Numbered from the stretch's first letter, positions 11,400 through 23,979 are shown. The stretch is DNA of 64,000 nt from Myotis daubentonii (GCF_963259705.1 NC_081849.1:55772093-55836092); one strand, 5' to 3'. The notes: generated by a model from the sequence alone, not told the origin. Translations and numbers: made by a program.

Positions 11400-12110
11400 A
11401 TACTGGGGGCCTTGTGATCTGGTTTGTGCTTACTTATCTGGTCCTAATAATTAGCATACACTTTTGACTTCAGGAGTATTTTTCTTTGTTTAGAATGCTA
11501 ACCTTTCTGCTGCATTCTCTTTTCAACTTTTTTTTTTTTTTTGCTTAATAAGATCAGTTCAGATGATCACTTCAACCTCCATACTCTCCTACTACCCTTC
11601 ACAATACCATGCTAATTGCTCCAACTAATGTATTTTTTCTAATCTCCTGATATTTTCATATTCTTTTCCTTTTATTATGCCTTCCACATCCTTTTTGGGC
11701 CAAGCTAATTCCCAAATGTCCTTTTTTTAAAAAATTATTTTATTGTTTAAAGTATTAAAAATAGTAGTACATATGTCTCCTTTTTTCCCCCCATTGACCT
11801 TCCCCCGGTCTCCCCTACCCTCCAGTGTCTTGTGTCCATTGGTTATGCTTATATGCATGCATACAAGTCCTTCTATTGATATCTGCACTACTTTTAAAAA
11901 ATCTCTCCCCAATTTTTCAAGACTGAGGTACCCCTTCCTTGTACCAGAAACTTTATTTTTCCAATTGTGTTTATGTCTATTTTTCCCCTTAAATTCTCAG
12001 TATGTTAAAGACAGGAGCTATAGCTACTTCTCTTTATTGTCAGGGTTGAGAATAGCGCCTTGCACACAGTAGGCTCTTTATAATTTTATTCTGAATTAAT
12101 AAATTACTAA
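11400..12110 (+). mobile_element. L2 LINE 3' region, split by an L1 tail
   Basis: The 3' end is clearest at 12005-12110: aaagacaggagctat, then gcgccttgcacacagtaggc and a terminal tctgaattaata, as in L2. The part left of the L1 insertion (11400-11714) is more diverged and assigned with less certainty. Confidence 0.55.
11722..11905 (-). mobile_element. L1 3' end, 5'-truncated
   Basis: On the minus strand: tacaagcatg-type segment, gcataaccaatggacacaag, a G-rich tract, agacatatgtactacta, aataaaataa and a poly-A tail. The same signature occurs at 56044-56254 on the plus strand, which identifies the L1 3' UTR. Confidence 0.8.
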
Positions 12111-13384
12111 AAAATAAATAAATGATTGGGCCAAGTACTTTTGTACTTTTCTCCAAATACAGTTTTCATCCAGGCAAAGTAAAATTACATAGAACCATTT
12201 CCCAGTGTGTGGTATTTATGTGAATTTTAGTTTGCTTCTTGCTTTTATTGTGAGAATACATAGAAATGGTGGTAAAATAGAGCAGATTGGGTTGTTGTTG
12301 AAGTACCCTCTTGCCCTTAGTCCAGACTAAATAGACAAATGCTATTAAGTATATGTTAGTGCTACATAAAAGACAACCTTTTCTATAGTGGTCTATTCTC
12401 TGTGCTCAGTAAATTGTTATTTTTAAAAGGCAAATAGCTACTAGTGTACAGAGAGGCCATCAAGCTCTTAGAGACAGTTTTAAAGTACTGTTTTTAGTTT
12501 GTATGCCTTCAAATTGCGCCTAAATAACGCAGTTATTTTTGACTGATTGATTCTAAGAATTTTGCTATTACAGCCAAACTATGGCATTTTGCATCATATA
12601 TTTTTAGCATTTTTAAAGAATGAAATGCTTTTCTATTTTTTAAAATGATTTTTCATTTTGAGTTTCAGCCAAATATCTCAAAAATCCATAGCTCCTAGAA
12701 CTCAGAGAAAATTAGCAAGGCCCAATAAAATATATGTGGCTCACTGCTGCAGCTGTATATTTTGAAGAAAGCTTATATATCGACTAATTCTTAGAAGAGC
12801 ATCCATAAATTGCCGTCTTTGAAAAATGTTTGTAGCTATAAAGGCTAGAGATGATGTCATTTGCTGCTACAGGTAAAGAAGCTTTTGTGTGTATGACCTT
12901 TTAAGTATTTCTATTGAGAGTCTAAATACCAATGTACCAAAATATATCCACCATTATTTACCCAACAAAACTCAATATAAAATGACAATGTTTCACTGTA
13001 TCAATTTATATCCTTATATATTTTTACCCTCTGATTATTTTAATGGTTTAGTTGCTTTTCAATACACAAAGAAATATATATTGGTTTAACTAAATGAACA
13101 ATATTGCTTATTGTAATAAAACCTGGTATTTTAAATTATCATTGTCTAATCAATTTCCTTGATCTTGATCATCACTGGCATTAAAATACATTAATACCAA
13201 GCAAGATGATGGGCTTCAGTATAACCAAATTTTTTTTGGTTTTAATTTACTTGTCATATGAACATTGCCTTATATTTTGAAACCAATTTCAGTTGAAATA
13301 TAGATGATAAATAACTTAGTTTCCCTCTAGAGATGCCTGTGATATAAAAGACATATTTGTGTATAAGTGTGTGTCTCTGTGTGT
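12111..13384. other. AT-rich unique-looking intron sequence
   Basis: No gene, RNA gene or nameable repeat is seen. Confidence 0.45.
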
Positions 13385-13775
13385 CTTCCAGGGTGGCAAA
13401 TTAAAGATTCCACAAATTCTTTGATGCTTTTCCTATCAAATCTTAGAAAGTTCTATTTTAACCAGAAGACAATGGCAGAAGTGATAATGTGCCAATTTCT
13501 GAGCCAGTCCTTAGGAGAGAATAGCAGCTTCCACTTCCTGGCTCATGGATCTACATGGAGAAGTGGATGGATCGAGACCAAACCAGCGTTCTAGGCCTCC
13601 ATGTGAAGGTGTCAAGCTGAACACCACCGAGTGACCCCAGTCCTGCCACATGGAGCAGAAGAACTACTCACCAAATACTGACCCACAGAACCATGAGTTG
13701 CAATCATTGTTTGCGGTTTTAAGCCACTGTGTTTTGTGTGATTTGTTATATAACAGATAACCAGAATATAGGATA
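13385..13775 (+). mobile_element. MLT1-type (ERVL-MaLR) LTR remnant
   Basis: The 3' half is clear: gacccacagaaccatgagtt, cggttttaagccactgtgtt, gatttgttatataacagata. The 5' half (ctcatggatctacatggaga) is more diverged. It is a solo LTR with no coding interior. Confidence 0.75.
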
Positions 13776-14075
13776 AATAGACTCTCTGGGCTGACACTCT
13801 TGTGATTCACTTTCATCAAACTATTTCAGAGCCATTCTAGTAACTAGGCTACAACAGGACAAGTATCTAAATATCAGAAGGTGACTCACAAGATATATGG
13901 AAATATTGATACTACTCAGTCTGAGGGGAAAATAATCAGGGTTTCCAGCCACATATCATCTGATTTTTATATTTGTTTTGGAGATAAGGCAAGTTTGTTA
14001 CCTTCTAGACCACTGATCTAACCATTTAACAGAATTGACTTTTTGATTTTAAACATCTATCTTAAACATTAAAAT

Positions 14076-14077
<2 letters not shown>

Positions 14078-14136
<59 letters not shown>

Positions 14137-14147
14137 CCCCCCCCCCC
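14078..14147. repeat. (TC)n followed by C-run
   Basis: About 28 TC units run into 14 consecutive C. Confidence 0.98.
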
Positions 14148-14782
14148 AAATACTTACCTTGCATCACCAGATTATAAAATGCTTTAAAGACATTTTATAA
14201 AGATTCTGGGAAACAAGCTGTAAATTCACCCACCACCCACAGGCAGCTGCTTTTGAGTAGAAATTAAACTACAACAGCAATAAATAAATAAAACAAAAAT
14301 GGAATGAAAAACAACATATGCATTTCAGTATCCATATATATGTACATAAATACTCAGATACTTCAAACATATTCATTTAGAATTCAGCACAAAAAATTCT
14401 CAGAATAACAATGTAAAACAGATGAGAAATTCTTCTTCTATTTCATTTCTTATAAAATTTAAAATTGAAACTAGTACAATTTCAAAAATGAATTAAATAT
14501 ATTAGAGGATGCAGTACATTTGGGGATTCCTAGGATTATTAATCAGTTTTGAAGAAAGTTAATTTTGCTTCTTCTTTAAGAAAAGTATGTTAATATTTTG
14601 TTAGTTATATAATTTAACCCATTTAACCCCTACAAAGCATTCATATATGAAAGATTTTGAGAATATTATTTTATGTTTCATTTCTGGTAAGAAAGGGGTT
14701 ATTGAAAAATAATTTGAATATTAGAACATTGGGAAATAACTTTCACTTTGACAGTGTCACTGTAGGAGTAAAGGCAGTGCAT
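14148..14782. other. AT-rich intron sequence
   Basis: No supported feature. A weak TAACCCCT/AGGGGTTA inverted pair is discussed among the rejected items. Confidence 0.4.
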
Positions 14783-15147
14783 TAGTGATCTATTATGGGT
14801 TAGAAACTACCTTCAAACTCAGCAGCTTGAAACAGCAAACATATGTGATATCACAGTTTCAGTAGGTGAGGAGTTTGGGAGCGGCTTAACAGGATGAATT
14901 TGGCCTAGAGTCTCTCAGGAGGCTGCAGCTAAGTTGTCACTAAACATCGGAAGGCTTACATGGGGCTGAAGGGCTTTTGTGACGGCTCACTCACATGGCT
15001 ATTGGCTGGACGCCTCAGCTTCTCACTGGTGTTAGTAAAGGCCTTAGTTTCCTGCTCTGCAGATTTCAACATAGGGCTACTTGAGTGCCCTCAAGAGAGT
15101 GAGGGATCAGAGAGAAAAGAGGATATTGCAAGGCCTTTTATGACCTA

Positions 15148-15699
15148 CTAGAGGCCTGGTACACGAATTCGTACACAGGTGGGGTCTCTGGGTGGCCTGC
15201 AAGGATTGGGCCGAAACCTGAAGTCCAATGCCATCTGCAGCTCCTACCTGCCGCTCTCGCTCATCATAGCCTCGCTGTGCCTGCCACGGGCTCCAGCCCA
15301 ATCAGTTCCGAATGGGAGAGGCTCGTGCTGTCACAGCTGTGCTCTCCCAAGGGGAGTGGCCTGTGGGATCTGGCTGAAACTGGCTCTCTGACATCCCCTG
15401 AGAGGTCCCAGATTGCAAGAGGGCACAGTCCAGTCTGAGGGACCCCACGGGTGCATGATTGGGCCGGGGAGGGACCACAGGCTCCAGGGCGTGTCTGGCC
15501 TATCTCACTGAGTCCCAATGAGTCAGACCTCAGCAGCAAGCTAACCTACCAGTCAGAGCACCTGCTCCCTGGTGGTCAGTGCACGTCATAGCGAGTGGTT
15601 GAGCTGCCTTAGCATGTCATTAGCATAGTACACTTTGATTGGTTGTTCAGTTGTTCTGCCATTTGGTTTATTTGCATATTACTCTTTTATTATATAGGA
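15148..15699 (-). mobile_element. HeliBat-type Helitron (rolling-circle transposon), non-autonomous
   Basis: On the minus strand it starts TCCTATATAATAAAAG (15699 downwards) and ends GGCCTCTAG at 15148. The flanking bases are A and T, the required AT target, with no duplication. A short palindrome near the 3' end (tacgaattcgtgta) fits the terminal hairpin. Length 552 bp with no Rep/helicase coding. Helitrons with these ends are known from vespertilionid bats. Confidence 0.94.
15562..15575 (-). promoter_or_regulatory. Diverged CTCF-like motif inside Helitron
   Basis: Minus strand CCACCAGGGAGCAG is one base away from CCACCAGGGGGCAG seen in the Helitron at 50678. Binding is not shown. Confidence 0.35.
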
Positions 15700-15830
15700 T
15701 TCTCTGCAATCACATTCCATCATTTTCACTTTATTTTATCCATTACACACTCTACAGGAGGGAAATTGGGCTCCACCTCTAAATGAAAGCAATATCAAAG
15801 AATTCCTGGACATATTTTAAAATGACCAAT

Positions 15831-18254
15831 GGCTGGCTCACTCACCAACAATCCACTTCACTGGTTTATTTGGTCTTGAATAAGAGATGATAATCTAACT
15901 AGCACACATTTCGACCGGTGGGCCATAGAGTATATCACTCAAGACTATATTTTTTTAGGGCTTTCTTTGAATTCACCATTTCTCCAACACCACCTCTGAG
16001 TCTCACAAAAATCAAAGATATCCTCTCAAAAATGCAACGTCATATTCTGGCAGTATACGAGCATCCAGGTAAAGTGCTAGCCACAGTAGGTTGGAGGAAA
16101 CAGTTCAAGGCTGCCAACAACCAGCTCTGGATTGAAGTTCCTGGATTTAGAAAGCTCCTGTTTTGATGCACTCCATTTGTCTTCTTTATTTTATGTGTGA
16201 GGGGAATTTTGTTTTCACTCCTGAGAAATAACATGATTTGAATCCAAAATAAATCTTAAAATCAACTACATAGATAGTACTTTACAGCATTTCTTTAAAT
16301 AGGTGGCAACTATTTAATTATCTGTACTAAAAACATAACACTGCATAAGATGGAGAATTAATAGGCAGGCATTGTGGAAAGGTGGAAATATACTGACTGA
16401 CCTCTCTGAATCAGGGGCCATAGGTTCCCATGCCTTTCACTACGTTTATTATAAGGCTTCTATTGTTGTTACAAGACAAGGCTATTCCCCTCTTTACCTC
16501 CTGGGAAGGGGGTTTCATTTTCAAGATGCCTGCAGATAGTAGTGGAAACAGAAAAGTAAAGTTGTCAATAGCAGCCTGGCTCCAGTTTCAGAATACGCAC
16601 TGCTTCTTTCTCACAGACTGCATACTCTGTCATGTGTTTCCACTTTTTACTGCATCGATGCTACATATGTCCCCCCTAACCCGCTTCTTCTGCCCACTCA
16701 CAGTGTCTACTCATCACAACTCTTGCTGGCATTGACTTATTGGAGCTTCTCCCACCCTCTGTACAACAGCCTTTTGGCCTCTAAGTCACTGGTCAGCCTA
16801 TGTTCTATCACATGTAATTTGGGTGGGGGTGGGGTCCCACCCATCCCTTCAACCGAGCAGCTCTGGCTGTGGCAAACAGGGCCACAGAGATCACAAAACA
16901 CTGCCGGTTCAGGAAGGGCTGTGGCACATTTGTTCCTCTCTGACGGGGGTTGTTGGGAGCAGAGGAATTCTGAGTCCTTGCCCGAGTAGTACAGTGTTAA
17001 ATAAACAGGTGACTAAAATGAACACAATATGTTAGTCCTATGTCTTCTACTGATTTCCTCTATGACCCGGAGAAAACATTTTTATATGTACATTTTCTTA
17101 CCTGTCTGTCAAAGAGAAATTCATTTTGTTAATTTGCGAAATAGACATATTAAAAGCCTGTTTCTGGGAAACCATGTGTTAGAACTTGTGGGCTCTTGAA
17201 AGATGCTTAAGAAGTTTCTTTACTTTCAAAAGCTTTTAGTGATTAACAGGAGGTATGAAGCATATGGGCAAGTAAGTAAAATATGAGTGATTTTAAAAAG
17301 CAGAGAGAGTTTAAACATATAGCTATTGGGGTTCAGATTAGAATTAAGCATATCAGAGATAATATCTTCCTTAATTACCTTATAGAAATGATAATATGTT
17401 AACTGATATACTCTGGGTACAAACGTTAAAGGGAAAAGCTTATAGAAACAAGTTTTGAAAAGAATAGAGTCCTGTAGGAACACAGGCTCTCTTACAAGTA
17501 AGCAATAACTTAGGAATTGATGACTGATCAATTTCTTTTAAAGATGCCACAAATTATTTAAAAATATTTTATGAGACTCAGACCTTTGTTCAAAAAAGTC
17601 TGTGGCCAAGTTTAAATTCATTTTCTTTAATATTTAATAGACATCAAAAGGTTGATTCAAAGAGAGATAATATGTGAAACAGAATATGCTACGGTCTAAG
17701 ATATGTTGCTTTCTGTTTTTCTGTTCTTGTACAAGACTTTTAATTTCTAAGACTTTAGTCTTCTTTGAAAAAGGAAGTCATCACAAGATGACTAAACCAA
17801 AGAATTTGAAGATCATTGTAGCTCTGTGATTCTATTGAGTCTGGTCCAATTAGTCACACAGTTACCTGCCATTACAGAGGCTGCGGTATATACACATTTT
17901 AGCACCAAACCACAATTTAATAACAGGGTGCAGAAGCCGCAAGCCTCCTATTCTGTTCCATTACTAATTTATCAGGGGCTAAAAGCAACCGAATTGAGGA
18001 TCCCAGGCAGACAATGGTGCCTTTGATGGGCAAGGGGAGCATCATTTAAAGGGAAAACATTACCGTCCTAAAATAATGGCAGAGCACAGGGCGTGCATGC
18101 TTTGAAAGAGAGCACTGCAGACAAGATATTTGTAGCTCAAAGGCCCCAAACACAAATGCTTTAGTTGGGAATTTTAAGGGAAAAAAGAAAATAGCTCCCA
18201 ATAAATTGGTTCCACCAGATCCTTTTGGGTGTGTGCTGGTGCTTAGGGAATTTG
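15831..18254. other. Unclassified intron sequence
   Basis: 16400-17000 is GC-richer than its surroundings, with open frames up to 101 codons, but none resembles a known protein and no paired splice sites are evident. No nameable repeat. Confidence 0.4.
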
Positions 18255-18266
18255 AGGGTGGTGATG

Positions 18267-18298
<32 letters not shown>

Positions 18299-18590
18299 AG
18301 TGCTGGTAGTGGTGATGGTGGACATGGTGGTGGTGGAGGTGGTGGTGGTGGTAGTACTGGTGGAGGTGATGGTAGGCATGGTGGGGGGGTGTGGTAGTGG
18401 TGGTGGTGGTGGAGGTGGTAGTGGTGGTGGTAGTACAGGTAATGGTGGGCACGGTGGTGGTGGTGGTGCTGGTGGGAGTGCTGGTGGAGGTGATGGTGGG
18501 CATGGTGGTGATGGTAGTGGTGGTGGTGGAGGTGGTGGTCGTGGTGGTGATGGTGATGGTGGTGGTGGTGGAGGTGGTGGTGAAGGCAAA
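18255..18590. repeat. Imperfect GGT/GTG simple-repeat tract, about 335 bp
   Basis: GTT units pass into GGT/GTG units with scattered GAT, GGC, AGT and GGA variants. The opposite strand reads as CAC/ACC, which gives long but meaningless His-rich and Pro-rich frames. Confidence 0.95.
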
Positions 18591-18594
18591 CTAT

Positions 18595-19846
18595 GATTTT
18601 CCAGAATCTAACCATATTATGCTTTTTATTTAGAACAAAATCCCAACATTTTGCTAATAAGAAAGCAAAAGAGACATTATTATGCTCTTGCCAACTTTAG
18701 TTATTGAAAGATCATGATACCACCATATTTGTTCAGGGTGTTAGCAATATAGTTACATATATTTTTTGCCCTCTATTTTCCTTGATATTCAGATTTAAAA
18801 CAAGTAAATACACATACAGTACATTTGTGATTTAATTTAATCTAACTTGAAGGGCAACAATGAGACTAAAAACCAAATAACTTGCTAATTAATCATGTCA
18901 TCTACATATTATCTCTCATATAACACATGATATTACATTTTATTTGGAGAATTAAATAAATTAATGGTTACTAACTTAAAGAAATAGGGAAGACAGAGAT
19001 GAAAGCAATGTCTCAGTGTCCCAATCAGGTTGACAAGGCATTTGCGCACAGGTTCTCAATACTAAAGATGTTTAATTGTGAAAAAATTCTATTTAAATGC
19101 CAGGGATAACTATTACCATGCACTTATACATAAATTATAAGTTGGAAGAAAAATCTCATATGATAAAAAATGAGTGTGTTTCCTAATTAACTTTAGATTA
19201 CCATAACTATGAAAGAACTTAAAAGATTTAGATCAGAAAAACATATTTCCCCATCATTTTTCTATTGAGACCTATGTCTTTGAAGAAGCTTTGCACACAG
19301 TTATTTGATGATTGCATTATACAATGGTTACCTTTATCTGCCATATCAATAGAACCTCCTTAACTTTGTTGTCATTCTATTTTTGTTGTTTAAGCCAGAT
19401 ATCATCCATGACTGAAAACATTTTCTCTCTGCCCATATTGTCTCCAAAAACAAAATAAATTCTAGAAGGACCAGGAAATGTTTGTAGTACTCATTGTGGA
19501 GTTCTAACTATTTAACTGTTTTACTTATCTTGCAGGAATGGCTATTGCTCTAGCATCCTTAAATGAAAGACATACTATTCCAACTGCAAATCCCTTCTGA
19601 AAAATGTAAGTTTTAAAAGGCAAAGAAGGACATAAAGTTTGTAGTTATAATATTGAGAATAAGGAGCCTATTTTGGGAGGCAGATGGAACAGTTGAATAA
19701 AAGGAGGTTTCTGATAATAGTGAGGCTACTTGGCACAGCAGAACCAGAATATGCAATAATGTAACCCAATATGATTGTCTTAGTATTAGTTTTAAATTCA
19801 CAGAAAGGATCATGGTTTTTCTCAATAAAACATGTGATGATTTGTT
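18595..19846. other. AT-rich unique-looking intron sequence
   Basis: Nothing recognisable. Confidence 0.45.
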
Positions 19847-19860
19847 TGGCAATTTCATTA

Positions 19861-20100
19861 TTTTTTTTAAATTTCACCCAAGGATATTTTTTCCATTGAT
19901 TTTTAGAGAGAGTGGAAGGGAGAGGGAGAGACAGAGAGAAACACAACTGTGAGAGAAACACATTGATTGGTTGCCTCCCACATGGCCCTGACCAGTTTTG
20001 GGAGCCTGCAACTGAGGTATATGCCCTTGACTGGAATCGAACCCAGGACCCTTCAGTCCACAGGCCAATGCTCTATCCACTGAGCCAAACCAGCTAGGGC
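19861..20100 (-). mobile_element. Ves-like SINE (tail type B)
   Basis: Antisense tail tcacccaaggatattttttc and ccattgatttttagagag; antisense head gctctatccactgagccaaa then ccagctagggc. The duplication tggcaat[t/c]tcatta flanks it at 19847-19860 and 20101-20114 with one mismatch. Confidence 0.94.
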
Positions 20101-20114
20101 TGGCAATCTCATTA

Positions 20115-20631
20115 TGGATGTGACAATAGAGTAAGGACATGAAACTGATGTCACATGTAGTTTATGGATTTGGGTTGATTGCTTTATACTCATAGCCAAT
20201 ATATTCGTATCAAGCACTGTGGGTTCTCTGGTTTATCATATTATTGCAATGAACACAAGGCTGGAGTGCTGGGTTATGGATGATTTAGGATCTTAATGTT
20301 CAGGTTAGCATAGCTTAATGGTGTATCTTCATGCGGTATGGTTTGGAGAACAGATTTGAACTGAATGCAACTCTGCATACAAATGCTGAGGATAGCTCCA
20401 CTGGCTAAGAGCATTTCTCATGGTTTGAAAAGACATGCTGTAAAACAGACATGCTATCACTCAGTAGTTACTAGTAAGTGATTTTAATTTAATTTTCTTC
20501 CTCTCTCTCATCTATTCATATTGAGGAAATTATATGCATGTACAAAAATGTAGCTGCATATTAGCAATATCTCATTGCACCTACAGATAGTCAGTGTTAG
20601 CATCTAGAATTAATTACTTTAAAATGTTACT
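20115..20631. other. Unique-looking intron sequence
   Basis: No supported feature. Confidence 0.4.
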
Positions 20632-20838
20632 GCCCAGTGATGTGGCTCAGTGGTTGAGCATTGACCCTAAGAACCAGAAGGTCACTGTTCAATTCCCGGT
20701 CAGGGCACATGTGCAGGTTACAGGCACAAGTCCCAGTGTGGGGTGTGGAGGAGGTAGCCAATCAATGATTCTTTCTCATCACTGATGTTTCTATCTCTCT
20801 CTCCCTCTCCCTTCCTCTCTGAAATTAATAAAAATATA
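20632..20838 (+). mobile_element. Ves-like SINE (older, tail type A)
   Basis: Head gcccagtgatgtggctcagt and B-box-like ttcaattcccggtcagggca; tail gaaattaataaaaatatatt. More diverged than the 2992 and 7865 copies. Confidence 0.88.
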
Positions 20839-21235
20839 TTTAAAATTTTTTTTACTTAAGAATGATTTTCAAAGAGATTCAAATTATTGGATGCGTAGTT
20901 GTACTTTAATGTTTTATGGAAGAATGCCCTAGACTTGAGTAGCCATACCCTTTTTGATGGGCTTGAGCAATGTACTTTGGAGGTGGGCTTAGGTTAATAT
21001 GAGAGTAGCGAGACTTTTATCTTCACTCCAGGAGTTGAGGTAGAAGGTAACTAACTACCTATGTGGTCACTGACTGCCTGCTTGCTCAGTAGCTCCCCAA
21101 ACAATGTCATAGTCCCTTGCTTTACATTCTTTCTTTGGATTTGGGCACCATATTCAGGAGGTTCCTACATAAAGTTCATATTGTCACCATGTTAACATGT
21201 GAAGCTTTATTGTTTCTTAAGTTTTCCCAGTTTCT

Positions 21236-21449
21236 TAAAAATATATATATTTTTTATTTCAGAGCAGAAGGGAGAGGGAGAAAGAGATAGAAACATCAAT
21301 GATGAGAGAGAATCATTGATCAGCTGCCTCCTGCACACCCCACAAAAGGGATTAAGCCCACAACCTGGGCATGTGCCCTGACCAGGAATCGAACCATGAC
21401 CTCCTGGTTCATTGGTCTATGCTCAACCACTGAGCCACTCCAGCCAGGC
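21236..21449 (-). mobile_element. Ves-like SINE (tail type A)
   Basis: Antisense tail with an AT run, body aaacatcaatgatgagagag, head gtctatgctcaaccactgag and ccagccaggcc. Confidence 0.9.
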
Positions 21450-21532
21450 CTGCCTTTTTTTTCTTTAAACAACTTTTATTGATTTGAGAGAGGAAGGTGG
21501 GGAGAACGGGGGTTGGGGGGGAGAGAGGGAGA

Positions 21533-21593
<61 letters not shown>

Positions 21594-21609
21594 AGAGAGA
21601 AAGAGATCT
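21450..21609 (-). mobile_element. SINE tail fragment grown into a (GA)n microsatellite
   Basis: tttttttctttaaacaactt and tattgatttgagagaggaag are an antisense Ves tail; the body is replaced by G-rich then pure GA repeat (about 21530-21606). It abuts the previous SINE. Confidence 0.75.
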
Positions 21610-22975
21610 AGATTTTGAAAAGTGAAATAATAATGAGAAAGTATTATGTGAGCACTAATGTCTTGCATAAGAGGATATGAGAGCAACCAAAATTTAGAAT
21701 CGGATTTCAGAATCTCTTACAGTCTTCAAAAATAGGGGGAAGATATCTGATTTGGGAACTGGGTAAATGTTCATATAATGAAAAGCTTGCTCACAATGGA
21801 CTTAGTCACTGATATGTTTCATTGCCCTAAATTCTCATTTTTGTAGTCCTTTAAGTATATTTTAAAACACTTTGTTTTTTTTTCAGATCTTTTTGGATAG
21901 GAAATATTTATGATTTAACTGAACATTAAATGTCAGAGATTCCAGACTGTGTTTCAATAACCGCAGTTATAAATACATAAGTATATGATATCATAACATT
22001 TTAGTTATTATTCTAAGTATAAAATATGTGCCAAGAACCGAAGACAATGTCTGAAAAATGCTTCAATAAGCAAAATGGCATCAACGGCATAAAATTTTCT
22101 TTACCTGCAACCAACATATTAGACAGTTATAGATATATATTACTTTCCCCACAGGTCAATCTTCACATATAAAGTGATACATATACATATGGACATTAAC
22201 AAAAATGTGGTTTTTTGGGTTTTTTTGTATATGTGTGGAGGTGGGGAAAAGTAGGACCATGTGATCTCTACCATCTCTTACAACATGAAAATTATTAGGT
22301 AACTATGATTTAAAATATATTACATTCGTCCATTAAAAAACAGATTTGTTATTTTTTTACTATGGTGGGATGTATTACCCAGAACCTACAGAGTCTAAAA
22401 TTCCAATGTGGCTTAGAATGCTAATTAGCTTTTGAGTGTGCTGAATATGTGACAAAATAAAAAAGGAATCAATCAGTTTTAAGGTTATATCGGCTTCTCT
22501 CTCATGTGTCATTCCAAGATGTTTTACAGGTTTATTGAGTTCTATATTTTAGCATTTATCTTCCATTAAGGTCAGTTGTAACTCAAAGAAGTAGGGTTTG
22601 TAATGTCACTTTTTTCTATACCCAGAATTTTTAATGGAAACTTACAGAAACTTCAGTCATTCTAAATCCCTGCCACCATGGTTGGAATTCACTACATACA
22701 TAATTAAAATGTACTGAATTCATACTCATTCATTTACCTACCTCTATTGCATGCCTTACATAATGGGAAAAGAAAGGGATTCACTGTTAACACGTGGTAA
22801 GTGTCCATGGTTAATGTGGTATTAATGTTCAACAGGAATGGATTGACAACTGCTAGACTTCATTTAAAGTTTTTTAAGTGAAGCATCTTTTAAAGCTAGA
22901 AGGTGTAGTAGTGAGATTGGCTCAGAGAAATGGGAATGTACAGATTTCTGAACACATGGGCCCTGATATAGAACC
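21610..22975. other. AT-rich unique-looking intron sequence
   Basis: No supported feature. Confidence 0.45.
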
Positions 22976-22983
22976 TTCTAGAA

Positions 22984-23219
22984 CAGTGATGGCGAACCTT
23001 TTGAGCTCGGCGTGTCAGCATGTTGAAAAACCCTAACTTAACTCTGGTGCCGTGTCATCTATAGAAATTTTTTGATATTTGCAACCATAGTAAAACAAAG
23101 ATTTATATTTTTTTATATTTATTTTATATATTTAAATGCTATTTAACAAAGAAAAATCAACCAAAAAAATGAGTTTGTGTGTCACCTCTGACACGCGTGT
23201 CATAGGTTCGCCATCACTG
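22984..23219. mobile_element. Non-autonomous hAT DNA transposon
   Basis: Termini CAGTGATGGCGAACCTTTTG and (right) ATAGGTTCGCCATCACTG are inverted repeats. The perfect 8-bp duplication ttctagaa lies at 22976-22983 and 23220-23227. 236 bp, AT-rich middle, no coding capacity. Retained CpGs in the ends suggest limited age. Confidence 0.96.
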
Positions 23220-23808
23220 TTCTAGAAGTTGGGGTCAAAATGTTGTTTAACATTTCATTAATATACTTAGGTCTGAAGGCACCTTACTAATTTTAATTTA
23301 ACAGAAGCTGCTGTGTAGTATATCTGAAAGGTGATAATTTTACACATAGTTTTATCCCGTGGCATTGCCCCATATCCACATTGGTCAAATTAGGATACAC
23401 TGGAGCATGCAATGGGAAGGAAATGGCCGAGACAGTTTGGGCTATGCTACTTCAGGGATAATAGGTTTCTTTACAAGAAGTTTTCTTAAGATTCTTATAA
23501 TTCTTAGATTATTAGGATAAGAAATAGAAGACATAGAGCCATGAAGACCATGTTTGTTGGAGCCAAAAAAATGTTTGAGAGCATATAAAAATATTACCTT
23601 GAACTTCCTGAACTGGCTGGGGAGAAATTGAGGGTGTTGGAATTCTGGACATTTTGTAAATGAGGCCTATCTTTGAGTTTTTACTGTTTTGGCCCTAGAC
23701 TGCTATGACCTGAGAGGAAAAGATGATGATCTATTTATTTTGTAGTCATTTTTAGTGCCATGCCTAGCGTTCATTTTGTGCACTGAGTTCATATACTGAA
23801 TTCAAATT

Positions 23809-23945
23809 CCTAATTTGAAAAGTAAATACCAGCAATTCCTAATTAGGCCTAACTACTAAAATAATATCCTTGCACTGATTGCAAGGATATATTTTAGTAG
23901 TTAGGCTTAATTGATAATTGCTGCCATTTACTTCTGACCAATTAG
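23809..23945. repeat. 137-bp near-perfect palindrome (long hairpin)
   Basis: Left arm 23809-23874 and right arm 23880-23945 are reverse complements apart from scattered differences, around a 5-nt loop (ctgat). Inner parts pair almost perfectly (tactaaaat, atccttgca). Could be a palindromic MITE or a chance inverted duplication. Family not recognised; no clear duplication flanks it. Confidence 0.85.
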
Positions 23946-23979
23946 ATATTCTCAGGAATAAAGCACCCCTTGCACTTTT

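Larger units (their letters stand above)
14783..15830 (-). mobile_element. MLT1-type LTR remnant, split by a Helitron
   Basis: Left part 14783-15147 is the antisense of the MLT1 3' half (tcagcagcttgaaacagcaa, agctcactcacatggct-like blocks). The right part 15700 to about 15830 continues it (atcacattccatcatttt, then aggagggaaattgggctcca). The Helitron at 15148-15699 lies exactly between. The outer right limit is approximate. Confidence 0.7.

Noticed and set aside
14623..14706. Possible piggyBac-like MITE (TTTAACCCCT ... AGGGGTTA)
   Set aside because: Only about 8 bp pair, the TTAA target is missing on the right, and no sub-terminal symmetry is seen.
18046..18633. Long His-, Pro-, Val- and Gly-rich open frames up to 189 codons
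   Set aside because: They come from the GGT/GTG simple repeat, open in several frames at once, with no splice or promoter context.
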